The notes below the pieces were generated by a model, which saw only the letters and a program-made list of their open reading frames with translations, was not told where the DNA came from and searched no databases. Source: Opitutales bacterium UBA2995 (GTDB lineage Bacteria; Verrucomicrobiota; Verrucomicrobiia; Opitutales; UBA2995). Taken from it: a DNA stretch of 9,674 nt. Of the stretch, positions 1-6,357 are shown piece after piece. Made by a program: the position numbers and the translations under genes. Within the stretch, counting starts at the first letter, position 1; each line of letters starts with the position of its first letter. The stretch covers positions 68,403 to 78,076 of the forward strand of contig DDZZ01000038.1 in the NCBI GenBank assembly GCA_002346535.1, read 5' to 3'.

Positions 1-1032
1 CAGCGAGGACGCTGTCGCCCTACCTTTTGCAACATCAAAATCACATTTATTCCATGCGTCGCCCTGTTCTTTTTGTTCCTAGGATCTTCATGCACTAAAC
101 AACAAAAAACAATCCTGTTCCGCTACGCAAATGAACAACCCATTGGTGCCATTCGCAGCCAATCGATGCTGTTCTTTGAAACCGAACTAGAACAGCGCAG
201 CGAAGGCCGTATCAAAGTTGAGCTCTATTTTGGAGGTGTGCTGGGCTACGAGCGCGAGCTACAGGACCTTGTCGCCACCGGCACTCTGCAGGGAACACGT
301 GGTGGCTTTCACGCCGACGCCAATCCCAAATTTAATCTCCTGGGAATGCCCTTTCTGGTAGACAATTGGGACCAGGCGATTCGATTGGTAAATAGTGATT
401 TTGTTCAAAAAATAAACCGGGAGGCGACCAAAAACGGGTTTCACATTCCGGCCACCGGGATCTCCCAGGGCTTTCGTGCCCACACCAACAGTGTGAGGCC
501 GATCACACACCCAGATGATTTGAAAGGCCTGAAGATGCGTGTCCCCATGATGGAAGTCTATGTCCGTACTGCCCTGGCTTTCGGCGCCAACCCTCAAGAG
601 ATCCCTTACTCGGAGGTCTATCAAGCTTTGCAAACGGGAGTAGTAGATGGACAGGATAACGCGGTCTCCAATATCTGGGACTTTAAGGTGTATGAAGTTT
701 CCAATTACCTAACCATAACCAATTACGCCACCGGCCCGGATCCTTTAATGGTTAATTTATCCTGGTACAAAAACCTTCCCGATGACTTAAAACCGATCTT
801 CGATGAAGTTTCCCGTGAAACCATTGCACTGAGTGACAAAATGAATCGGGAGAGCGAGCAGGATTACATTGATAAAATATCTACCCACCTCGAAACGAAC
901 CTCGTAGAAGGCGATGCGCTCGAACCGTTTCGGCAGGCGGTTCAGCCGGTCTATGCCTATTTTATCGAAAGAGGCATCTTCACTCAGGAGGACGTTGACC
1001 GGGCACGAGCGGCAGCGCGCAGAGATTCATGA
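1..1032 (+). CDS. dctP: TRAP transporter substrate-binding protein, DctP family (5' partial)
   Basis: This is the periplasmic or lipid-anchored solute receptor of a TRAP transporter, which binds an organic acid and hands it to the DctQ-DctM permease. The frame is open to the window edge. The first usable start inside is TTG at 73, but the codons before it encode a basic stretch and a hydrophobic run (ITFIPCVALFFLFLG) ending in SSC, which reads as a signal peptide with a lipobox-like cysteine, so the true start probably lies upstream of base 1. The residue before the two serines is Gly, so the lipobox is atypical. Numbering from 73, the family marks are GFRAHTNSVRPI (133-144), the ligand-binding Arg region LKMRVP (153-158) and PYSEVYQALQTGVVDGQDN (178-196). 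The stop overlaps the dctQ start as ATGA. The substrate cannot be read from the sequence; family ligands include C4-dicarboxylates and sugar acids. Confidence 0.93.
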   Translation, partial: QRGRCRPTFCNIKITFIPCVALFFLFLGSSCTKQQKTILFRYANEQPIGAIRSQSMLFFETELEQRSEGRIKVELYFGGVLGYERELQDLVATGTLQGTRGGFHADANPKFNLLGMPFLVDNWDQAIRLVNSDFVQKINREATKNGFHIPATGISQGFRAHTNSVRPITHPDDLKGLKMRVPMMEVYVRTALAFGANPQEIPYSEVYQALQTGVVDGQDNAVSNIWDFKVYEVSNYLTITNYATGPDPLMVNLSWYKNLPDDLKPIFDEVSRETIALSDKMNRESEQDYIDKISTHLETNLVEGDALEPFRQAVQPVYAYFIERGIFTQEDVDRARAAARRDS

Positions 1033-1505
1033 GAACGACTGGAAAGTTTCTCGCCAATCTGCTCGAGGGTCTACTAGCGGTCTGTTTTTTTACCATCCTT
1101 GTTGTGGTCGTATTGCAGGTATTTTTGCGCTATGTTCTCAACACTTCGATCGTCGGAGCGAACGAGGTCATTGTAATTTTGTTTGTTTATACCACTTCTA
1201 TTGGCGGCGCCCTGGCGGCAGGCCGTGGAGAACACATTTCACTAACTTTTGCCACAGACACATTTTCAAAAAAGATCCAACGGGGCTTGACCCGACTGTG
1301 CCTGTTGCTGGTTGCGTTCATCAACGGCGTCATGGTGTGGTTTAGTTTTCACTGGATTGAAATTACTGGTGGTTACCTGATGCCGAGCACCGGACTCTCC
1401 CGCTGGGTGGCTCAAGTCAGTGTCCCGATTGGCTGCAGCCTGGCCGTTGTGTACTGCCTTCTGAAAGCTTTCTCGACTTTGAAGCAGAAAGGGAGCGGCT
1501 CTTGA
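1029..1505 (+). CDS. dctQ: TRAP transporter small permease subunit, DctQ family
   Basis: This is the small membrane subunit of the TRAP transporter, 158 residues long, which is normal for the family. Four hydrophobic segments are visible at about 13-34, 44-65, 86-107 and 128-147. The family motif LQVFLRYVLNTS (29-40) follows the first segment, and GEHISL (67-72) holds the usual His after the second. The position where many DctQ proteins have a W-x-E-E motif reads GANEV here, so only one acid is kept. The ATG overlaps the dctP stop by four bases and no clear Shine-Dalgarno precedes it, so translational coupling to dctP is likely. Its own stop overlaps the dctM start in the same way. Low sequence conservation is usual in DctQ, so the assignment leans on the neighbours as well as on the motifs. 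Confidence 0.92.
   Translation: MRTTGKFLANLLEGLLAVCFFTILVVVVLQVFLRYVLNTSIVGANEVIVILFVYTTSIGGALAAGRGEHISLTFATDTFSKKIQRGLTRLCLLLVAFINGVMVWFSFHWIEITGGYLMPSTGLSRWVAQVSVPIGCSLAVVYCLLKAFSTLKQKGSGS
1491..1495 (+). promoter_or_regulatory. Shine-Dalgarno site for dctM
   Basis: GGGAG sits six bases before the TTG at 1502. It supports this uncommon start codon, and is the clearest ribosome-binding site in the window; most other genes here lack one. Confidence 0.6.
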
Positions 1506-2770
1506 CCATTTTATTGATCAGTTTGTTGGTTTTCTTGATTATTGGTGTGCCAGTCGCTTACTCCCTAGGTCTCTCTACGTTTGTATATTTTGTGGTCGTG
1601 CAGCCGGACATCATGCACGTGCTGCCACAGCGCTTGTTCTCTGGAATGGAGTCCTACGCCTTGATCGCGCTACCTCTTTTTATCCTGATGGGTCAGGTGA
1701 TGAACGAGGGTGGTATCACTCAACGCCTTATCCAATTCTGCCTTATGTTCGTGGGTCGTTTCCGTGGAGGACTCGGTTTGGTAAATGTAGGTTCGAGCAT
1801 GCTATTCGGAGGCATTTCAGGTTCCTCATCTTCAGACACGGCTTCGATTGGATCCGTCTTGATCCCGGAGATGGAGAAACGGGGCTATCCAAAAGAATTC
1901 GCAACGGGCCTGACGGTTGCGTCATCAACCATGGGCATGATTATTCCGCCCAGCGTTCCCATGATCCTCTTTGCTGTCACGGCGCAAGTCTCGGTGGGCA
2001 AATTATTTTTGGGCGGAGTTTTGCCGGGTGTTTTGGTTGGAGTTTTTCAACTCGGTTTGGCACTGTGGCTGGCGCATCGAAAAGGATATCCAAAGGAATC
2101 GACTACTTTCTCTAGATCCCTTTTCGTGCGAAGCATTTATATCCTGATAATGCCGCTGTTCGTGGTAGGCGTCGTCGTTCTGGGAATTGCAACTGCAACC
2201 GAGTCAGCGGGACTCGGCGTGTTGTATGCTGTTCTGGTGGGATTCTTTCTGACGCAACACCTGACCTTGGCCCGATTCTACAAAGTGTTAAGATCTTCCA
2301 TTCTCACCAGCGCCAAGATCATGATCATCATAGCTTTCTCCCAGGTGTTTATCTGGGTGCTCGCCTTGGAACGCGTGCCCGAGTTGGTGGCAGGCCTGGC
2401 GGAGGGAAAAGAACTCGCCCCCTTTGTGCTCCTTTTTATCATCATCGCCATCATTCTGATCGCTGGCACCTTTATCGATGTCAGCCCGGCTATCCTATTA
2501 CTCACCCCGGTGTTTCTTCCAGCTATTATGGCAGCGGGCCTTTCCCCCATTCTGTTTGGTGTCATCCTTGTGACGGGACTAGCCGTCGGTGCTTGTACAC
2601 CACCCGTTGGCAATTGCCTGAATGTGGGTGCCATCGTTTCCGGATTAAAGATCGGTGTCATCTTCCCTTCAGCGCTGCCGTTCCTAATGGTCAACGTGCT
2701 GGTGCTCATTCTGTGTGCGACCTTTCCCCAGCTCGTACTTTGGCTGCCCGATCTATTGATGGGCGATTAA
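1502..2770 (+). CDS. dctM: TRAP transporter large permease subunit, DctM family
   Basis: This is the large transport subunit that carries the solute across the inner membrane, coupled to an ion gradient (usually sodium). It has 422 residues, the usual size, and about a dozen hydrophobic segments. Family motifs appear in order: GVPVAYSLG (15-23), FSGMESYALIALPLFILMG (46-64), GGISGSSSSDTASIG (103-117), the IPPS loop (148-151), TFIDVSPAILLLTPVFLP in the C-terminal half, and TPPVGN (366-371). The start is TTG at 1502, chosen because it overlaps the dctQ stop as TTGA, has GGGAG six bases upstream and gives the expected N-terminus. It is the last gene of the operon. I see no strong terminator straight after the stop; the nearest hairpin is some 440 bases on. 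Confidence 0.95.
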   Translation: MTILLISLLVFLIIGVPVAYSLGLSTFVYFVVVQPDIMHVLPQRLFSGMESYALIALPLFILMGQVMNEGGITQRLIQFCLMFVGRFRGGLGLVNVGSSMLFGGISGSSSSDTASIGSVLIPEMEKRGYPKEFATGLTVASSTMGMIIPPSVPMILFAVTAQVSVGKLFLGGVLPGVLVGVFQLGLALWLAHRKGYPKESTTFSRSLFVRSIYILIMPLFVVGVVVLGIATATESAGLGVLYAVLVGFFLTQHLTLARFYKVLRSSILTSAKIMIIIAFSQVFIWVLALERVPELVAGLAEGKELAPFVLLFIIIAIILIAGTFIDVSPAILLLTPVFLPAIMAAGLSPILFGVILVTGLAVGACTPPVGNCLNVGAIVSGLKIGVIFPSALPFLMVNVLVLILCATFPQLVLWLPDLLMGD

Positions 2771-2901
2771 TATCAATTCCAGGTTCACTTTTGGTGATGT
2801 TTAAAACGTTTGCGGTAGAACACTATAAAAAATTTAATCCGCAGATATGAATCGTTTCCTCACCCTACTGGCCGGGAAAGCAAATATCACCAATCTTCGA
2901 C

Positions 2902-3024
2902 GTGATCGTCTATCAAGCCACGACCTTCCTAGGACTATTCTGCTTCATCCTGCCTACGTCCATGTGGGCAGCACAACCCAACATCCTGCTAATGCTTACC
3001 GATGATCTCGGTTGTGCCGACTCA
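2902..3024 (+). pseudogene. Sulfatase N-terminal fragment (truncated)
   Basis: From a GTG at 2902 the frame reads a signal-peptide-like hydrophobic run (residues 5-23) and then AAQPNILLMLTDDLGCAD (23-40). That closely matches the start of secreted formylglycine-dependent sulfatases, whose N-terminus runs P-N-I-L-x-x-x-x-D-D-L-G and whose paired Asp residues bind the metal ion. Homology stops at about 3024 and the frame ends at 3093. The catalytic C/S-x-P-S-R motif and the remaining 400 or so residues are missing, so this is a broken gene. The first 120 bases after dctM hold no other gene. Its position behind a TRAP operon suggests a former polysaccharide-use locus, which is inference. Confidence 0.62.
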
Positions 3025-3202
3025 AGCTTTTCACTCCGTCCCGTTCCTTTTCCAACGCCATCAAGTTTATGGCCCGGGCAATATCGTTTTTAAGAATTAC
3101 ATCCGGTTGCGCTACCATAGGAATAATTATATCACAAATCCCTCCATTCCTTATGGGAACGCCCCCCTTTTGCACCCTCTTTATAATGGGTCTTCTTTGG
3201 AC

Positions 3203-3242
3203 AAAAAAGAGCAGCCCTTTTACAGGCTGCTCTTATTCCTTA
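3203..3242 (-). terminator. Rho-independent terminator (stronger on the minus strand)
   Basis: A perfect 10-base stem, AAGAGCAGCC (3207-3216) and GGCTGCTCTT (3225-3234), encloses an 8-base loop. Read on the minus strand the stem is followed at once by a run of six T; on the plus strand the tail TTATTCCTT is weaker. It may act in both directions: ending transcripts of tRNA-Leu, about 320 bases upstream on the minus strand, or stopping read-through from dctM and the sulfatase remnant on the plus strand. Confidence 0.75.
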
Positions 3243-3557
3243 CTACAAACAGCCGTTTGGGGATCGCATCCTCAAACGGTCCTACTGACTAATTACTCTA
3301 TAAGAGACTCCCCTAGAAGGCCTAGCGTTCAAAAAAAGGAGGTGTGCTCCTACGTAGCCTTTTATAGGTTCCAATACATACATACGGCCGGTATGCTTAA
3401 TTACATTCATATGGCATTTCCCGCTAGCGTACACTGGTGCCAGCTCCACCCGTCCGCAATTTCGAAAATGGCATGACATAGAAGGCAAGTAAATTGGGAG
3501 GAAAGCGGGAGCAATAAAATCAATGATTTTATAAATCTTTGATAAATGATGATTAAG
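3235..3557. other. Gene-free stretch between terminator and tRNA-Leu
   Basis: I find no credible gene here. Besides the hairpin at 3253-3279, it holds a 19-base AT-rich palindrome at 3514-3532 (arms ATAAAATCA and TGATTTTAT around one A) just beyond the tRNA 3' end. A 105-codon minus-strand frame crosses into the tRNA and has no recognisable features. Confidence 0.55.
3253..3279. repeat. Second hairpin next to the terminator
   Basis: CCGTTTGGGGA (3253-3263) and TCCTCAAACGG (3269-3279) can pair over 11 bases with one G-U wobble around a 5-base loop. It begins 19 bases after the terminator stem. No T-run follows on either strand, so it is not a typical terminator; function unknown. Confidence 0.5.
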
Positions 3558-3642
3558 TGGTACCTGGGGCGGGGGTCGAACCCGCACGCCTTGCGGCACT
3601 GGATCCTAAATCCAGCGTGTCTGCCAATTCCACCACCCAGGC
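3558..3642 (-). tRNA. tRNA-Leu (anticodon UAG, reads CUA and related codons)
   Basis: Read on the minus strand, this is an 85-base class II tRNA with the CCA end encoded (3558-3560). The acceptor arms are GCCTGGG and CCCAGGT, pairing over seven positions with a G-U at the end pair. The anticodon stem CTGGA/TCCAG encloses the loop TTTAGGA, giving anticodon TAG (3606-3608). A variable arm (TGCCGCAAGGCG region) of the long leucine type follows, and the T arm is GCGGG-TTCGACC-CCCGC. The D-arm sequence TGGTGGAATTGGCAGACAC is typical of bacterial tRNA-Leu. A good promoter lies just upstream and a strong hairpin about 320 bases downstream. Confidence 0.97.
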
Positions 3643-3654
3643 ATATCTTTTCTC

Positions 3655-3684
3655 ATTAGAGAAGAGTGGTTATTAAACTGTCAA
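3655..3684 (-). promoter_or_regulatory. Sigma70-type promoter of tRNA-Leu
   Basis: On the minus strand a perfect -35 box TTGACA (3679-3684) is followed by an 18-base spacer and a -10 box TCTAAT (3655-3660, five of six to consensus). The tRNA starts 12 bases after the -10, leaving room for a leader of about five bases. This is the best promoter in the window. Confidence 0.8.
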
Positions 3685-3726
3685 TGTGGCTTGGGTTTTC
3701 GGTCGGCTGACCCCTTCGGCTCGAAA

Positions 3727-3742
3727 CCACCATCCAGGCATA
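3727..3742 (-). repeat. Partial second copy of the tRNA-Leu 5' end
   Basis: On the plus strand CCACCATCCAGGCATA (3727-3742) matches CCACCACCCAGGCATA (3630-3645) at 15 of 16 positions, in the same orientation. It covers the first 13 bases of the tRNA plus three flanking bases. The rest of the tRNA does not follow, apart from a short T-arm-like GGTTTCGAGCC next to it, so it is either a decayed tRNA copy or a recombination scar. Confidence 0.5.
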
Positions 3743-3943
3743 AAGAAGGGTCGAAAGCTAAGACCGTTATACTAGAAAGCAAGTCCATTTCCGTTTTCCT
3801 AAATGCGCAAAAATCAACATAAGGTTTCAGCAGATTAATGACGAAATCTTATGTCACTGAATGAGTCATACCTTTTACAGCCCCTAGCCGCTTCGAATCT
3901 CCAATCGGGTTAATAAACAGCATAATAATTTCCGTGAATCCAA

Positions 3944-3977
3944 AGGGCGGAAGATTCAAGGAATGACACCTTTCTTT
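3944..3977 (+). repeat. Left arm of a 34-base inverted repeat
   Basis: This arm matches the reverse complement of 4976-5009 at 32 of 34 positions, with differences at 3950 and 3970. The core AAGATTCAAGGAATGACAC (3951-3969) is identical. The AGGGCG end points outward. The six bases just outside GGGCG are TCCAAA on the left and TCTAAA on the right, a possible but weak target-site duplication. The pair bounds 1066 bases. Confidence 0.85.
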
Positions 3978-3989
3978 TCTCATTGATCC

Positions 3990-4280
3990 CTAACCTTCCT
4001 CAACAAAGAAAATTCTGAAAAATGATTTCGTTGATAAAGTATTCAATTCAATGTCCACTGTGTCACCAGAGATCCCAAACAAATTAAAATTCAAAAGAGC
4101 CCATGAACACAAATCCGTACTGAATTGTATCTCGAATTGAGATTGTTCACTTAATGGCCAAATGCGAAGAGATGAGACCTGTTTCAAAATCGTACTCGAG
4201 CTTTGATCCAAGATCAATAGGTTCGAGGTTAGCCAGGAATTCCTATTGGGATCTAGAAGATGGGGACAACCGCTTCCCTA
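3990..4280 (-). pseudogene. Decayed C-terminal fragment of a large secreted protein (verrucomicrobial type)
   Basis: An open minus-strand frame of about 95 codons, bounded upstream by a stop at 4278-4280, ends at 3990. It reads LLDPNRNSWLTSN, then FEIQFSTDLCSWALL, and ends in KSFFRIFFVEEG. The pattern, a D-P-x-x-N/D-G type loop, then F-x-I-x-x-S-T-D-L-x-x-W, then a terminal F-F-R, is one I associate with the C-termini of secreted or surface proteins in Verrucomicrobiota. No initiation codon suits a real gene, and the same frame further upstream is broken by several stops while short protein-like runs continue, so I call it a remnant. The identity of the parent protein is unknown. It ends 13 bases before the left inverted-repeat arm. 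Confidence 0.42.
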
Positions 4281-4975
4281 TCATAAATCTTTCTCCTAAA
4301 CATTGGGAGTGTTGACCGAAGAAATAAAATTGCGATTCGTTGCCAAAACAATCTGCTTTAGAGCAAGGCAAAATATAACAGTGGAAAAATTTCAGCCTCA
4401 TGCCTTTTGGTCTGAGCTGGATCAACCGACGCGATTTACCACAACCATAGAGCCGGGAACATAAGAGAAAGAAAATTTTTGAGTATCAGCAGGGCTGGAA
4501 AAGATGGATTAACCAACAAAATAGGGGCACCCAAAAGCCTCGCTCATCGCTCTGTCCTATCCTTTATGTCTCATTCCAATTTTTGTGGACCCTGTTTGTG
4601 GTTTAGCTGGTTACTTTATCGCTTCACTCAAACAGATAAAACCAGTAAAATTCTCATCAGGGAATACTGCGTTTGATTTCGAGGTCTATTCGGCGTACTC
4701 ATTTTTGGTACCTTTGATTTGGTTCCTCGCACTGAGGGTTCTATCTCCAATCCATTAACAAAAAGATCCGGGTTGAAATCAAAGCCACTCGGGCCTTTGC
4801 AAGCGAAACAGTTGCCTGCAATGCCTTATACCAAAGATAAATTCGAAGACGTTATGGTGAATAAATTCGCAGGGCTTTCCGAAAGCCGAATTTCCTTTTC
4901 TCCCTGTAAAACGAACTTCTGATCCTTCGTTTTGAGGAATTTTACCTGCGGCGATCTTATAAAATCTTTAGAAGT
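4281..4975. other. Gene-free interior of the inverted-repeat block
   Basis: I see no intact gene. All frames of both strands are short and interrupted. The minus strand carries brief protein-like runs in shifting frames, such as KFSFSYVPGSMVVVNRVG near 4430-4490 and HHNVFEFIFG near 4830-4860, which fit a long-decayed minus-strand gene. I find no transposase or integrase motif. Confidence 0.5.
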
Positions 4976-5009
4976 AAAGAAAAGTGTCATTCCTTGAATC
5001 TTGCGCCCT
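4976..5009 (-). repeat. Right arm of a 34-base inverted repeat
   Basis: Reverse-complement partner of 3944-3977 (32/34). The identical core here is GTGTCATTCCTTGAATCTT (4984-5002), and the outward end is CGCCCT (5004-5009). It lies 72 bases beyond the psd stop codon on the minus-strand reading. Confidence 0.85.
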
Positions 5010-5081
5010 CTAAATTTATGACGTCAAATAAAACCAATTCCTGTAAAAATTAAAGTTTCAGCCTTTTGGAACTCCAAGAAA

Positions 5082-5981
5082 CTAAGTAAACGCCCCGAAG
5101 GGCCGACCCATTTGATCGTATGACTCGACTCCTTCACGAGACTGACCGACCAGGCCAGGATCAAAGAAGACACTACCGTGAGGCAAGACAGTGATAATGC
5201 AAGATCCTCCAAACCTGAAGTAGCCAAGTTCCTCCCCTTTCCTTACGAAGCCGGGGTTATACGTGAATTCAGCGCTTCCCACAAACGTGGCACCAATTAC
5301 CACCACAACAGCGAGCTGCCCGCCCTTAAGTTTGAAAGGAATAATCCATCGCCGATTATTCACGAGATAATCCAGGTTTTGCGAAAGGGCCATTGGATTG
5401 ACTGAAAACAAGGAATTGCCTACCAGAAGCGGAGCCATAGCCGTGCCCGAGAATGGGGCGTGAAATCGATGGTAGTCCACAGGACAAAGTCGCGATATCA
5501 AAACACTCCCTCCTTCAACGGATTGAACAGAAGGCATTCCGCCCATCAACTGCTCAATATTTAACTCCTGGCCTTTCGCGTAAATTTTCTGTGGAGTCTG
5601 GACGTTCTCCAGAGCGAGGTGCCGACCATCCGCAGGAAATACGACGCTGAAATCGAGATTGTCAATGGGACGGCATTCCGGCTTTAGCAATCGATAAAAG
5701 AACGCGTTGAAATGAGGGTACGATTCGGGTAGCTCCAAAAACTCTTCGGTGTCGACCTTGTACTGGTCAATAAACGAAGTGATCCGTTTCTTACTCCAAG
5801 AACGATCCATCCACCATCCATAAAAACTCGACATGAACGGATTCTTGATAAGAAGCCGTGTCATAATTTTTCCGACAGGATTAAAATAAGCCCAACGCAA
5901 GAAAGCCTCGCCATAAATTTGCTCGTCCTCCAATTGACCGGACAATCGATTGAAAAACCGAATCTGTTTTGTCGAGCTCAT
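5082..5981 (-). CDS. psd: Phosphatidylserine decarboxylase
   Basis: The enzyme removes CO2 from phosphatidylserine to give phosphatidylethanolamine at the inner membrane. It is made as a proenzyme that cuts itself between Gly and Ser to form a pyruvoyl cofactor. The 299-residue product has FPADG with the catalytic Asp (D118), CPVDYHRFHAPFSG with the catalytic His (H174, corresponding to H147 of E. coli), and YFRFGGSCI with the cleavage site G259-S260. The cleavage motif is thus GGS rather than the LGST of the E. coli type, as in other bacterial branches of the family. The N-terminal 105 or so residues form the usual less conserved region. The ATG at 5981 gives a full-length protein, but no Shine-Dalgarno precedes it. 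A TPR-gene remnant ends 60 bases upstream. No clear terminator is seen after the stop. Confidence 0.96.
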   Translation of the reverse strand: MSSTKQIRFFNRLSGQLEDEQIYGEAFLRWAYFNPVGKIMTRLLIKNPFMSSFYGWWMDRSWSKKRITSFIDQYKVDTEEFLELPESYPHFNAFFYRLLKPECRPIDNLDFSVVFPADGRHLALENVQTPQKIYAKGQELNIEQLMGGMPSVQSVEGGSVLISRLCPVDYHRFHAPFSGTAMAPLLVGNSLFSVNPMALSQNLDYLVNNRRWIIPFKLKGGQLAVVVVIGATFVGSAEFTYNPGFVRKGEELGYFRFGGSCIITVLPHGSVFFDPGLVGQSREGVESYDQMGRPFGAFT

Positions 5982-6041
5982 GTATCATGAAATTTCAATT
6001 ACGCCTAAATCTAAAGCCTCCTAATTAATCGAGTTTGGTTT

Positions 6042-6357
6042 TTAATGGAAGGTAGTATCGGTATTTTCCCAGTTGCCTCTTTGAAGGGTTTCCGTAACTG
6101 ATGTGTTTTTAAGCAATGTCTGAGCATCTGCATTTGCCGGCTCCTTGGCAAGTACCCACTCGAGGCGCTCTATGGCTTTCTGAGGCCGTTCTGCGTTCGA
6201 CAAAACGGTGGCCGATTCCAAGCGAAAACGTATATTTTTCAGGCTCCAAATCACTGAGTGTCTTCCAGGAAAATAAGATCGTTTCGGTCCATTTCAGGGC
6301 GATTCCGGCCGCCTGAAGGCGGTCGTCAAGCTGTTTATTGGGAATTTCAGCATGACT
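6042..6357 (-). pseudogene. TPR-repeat protein remnant, 5'-truncated and frameshifted
   Basis: The 3' part (6042 to about 6234) reads NIRFRLESATVLSNAERPQ, then KAIERLEWVLAKEPANADAQ, a clear tetratricopeptide repeat helix pair with Ala, Leu and Pro at the consensus places. The 5' part continues in another frame as EIPNKQLDDRLQAAGIALKW, then LSDLEPEK. Removing one base from the five-base run at 6235-6239 (T5 on the plus strand) joins both into one smooth protein, DLEPENIRFRLESATVL. The frame then runs up to the glmM stop without an ATG, GTG or TTG, so the start is missing too. It is probably the tail of a larger TPR protein gene. A sequencing or assembly error could explain the shift but not the missing start. 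Confidence 0.7.

Noticed and set aside
914..1345. Plus-strand frame across dctP and dctQ
   Set aside because: Shadow of two well-supported overlapping genes, with no features of its own.
3514..3532. AT-rich 19-base palindrome as a terminator for tRNA-Leu
   Set aside because: The stem has almost no G or C and a one-base loop, so it cannot form a stable terminator; a protein-binding site is possible but unsupported.
3282..3599. 105-codon minus-strand frame
   Set aside because: It overlaps the tRNA-Leu gene, starts inside it, and shows no domain or signal features.
3850..3970. Minus-strand peptide LPPFGFTEIIMLFINPIG then KRLGAVKG, faintly like TatA
   Set aside because: The resemblance is short, the amphipathic helix is poor, and no sensible start exists; probably chance.
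4719..4922. CFACKGP in a minus-strand frame, like a c-type cytochrome heme site
   Set aside because: The C-x-x-C is followed by Lys rather than His, the frame is broken nearby, and other frames give equally suggestive short runs.
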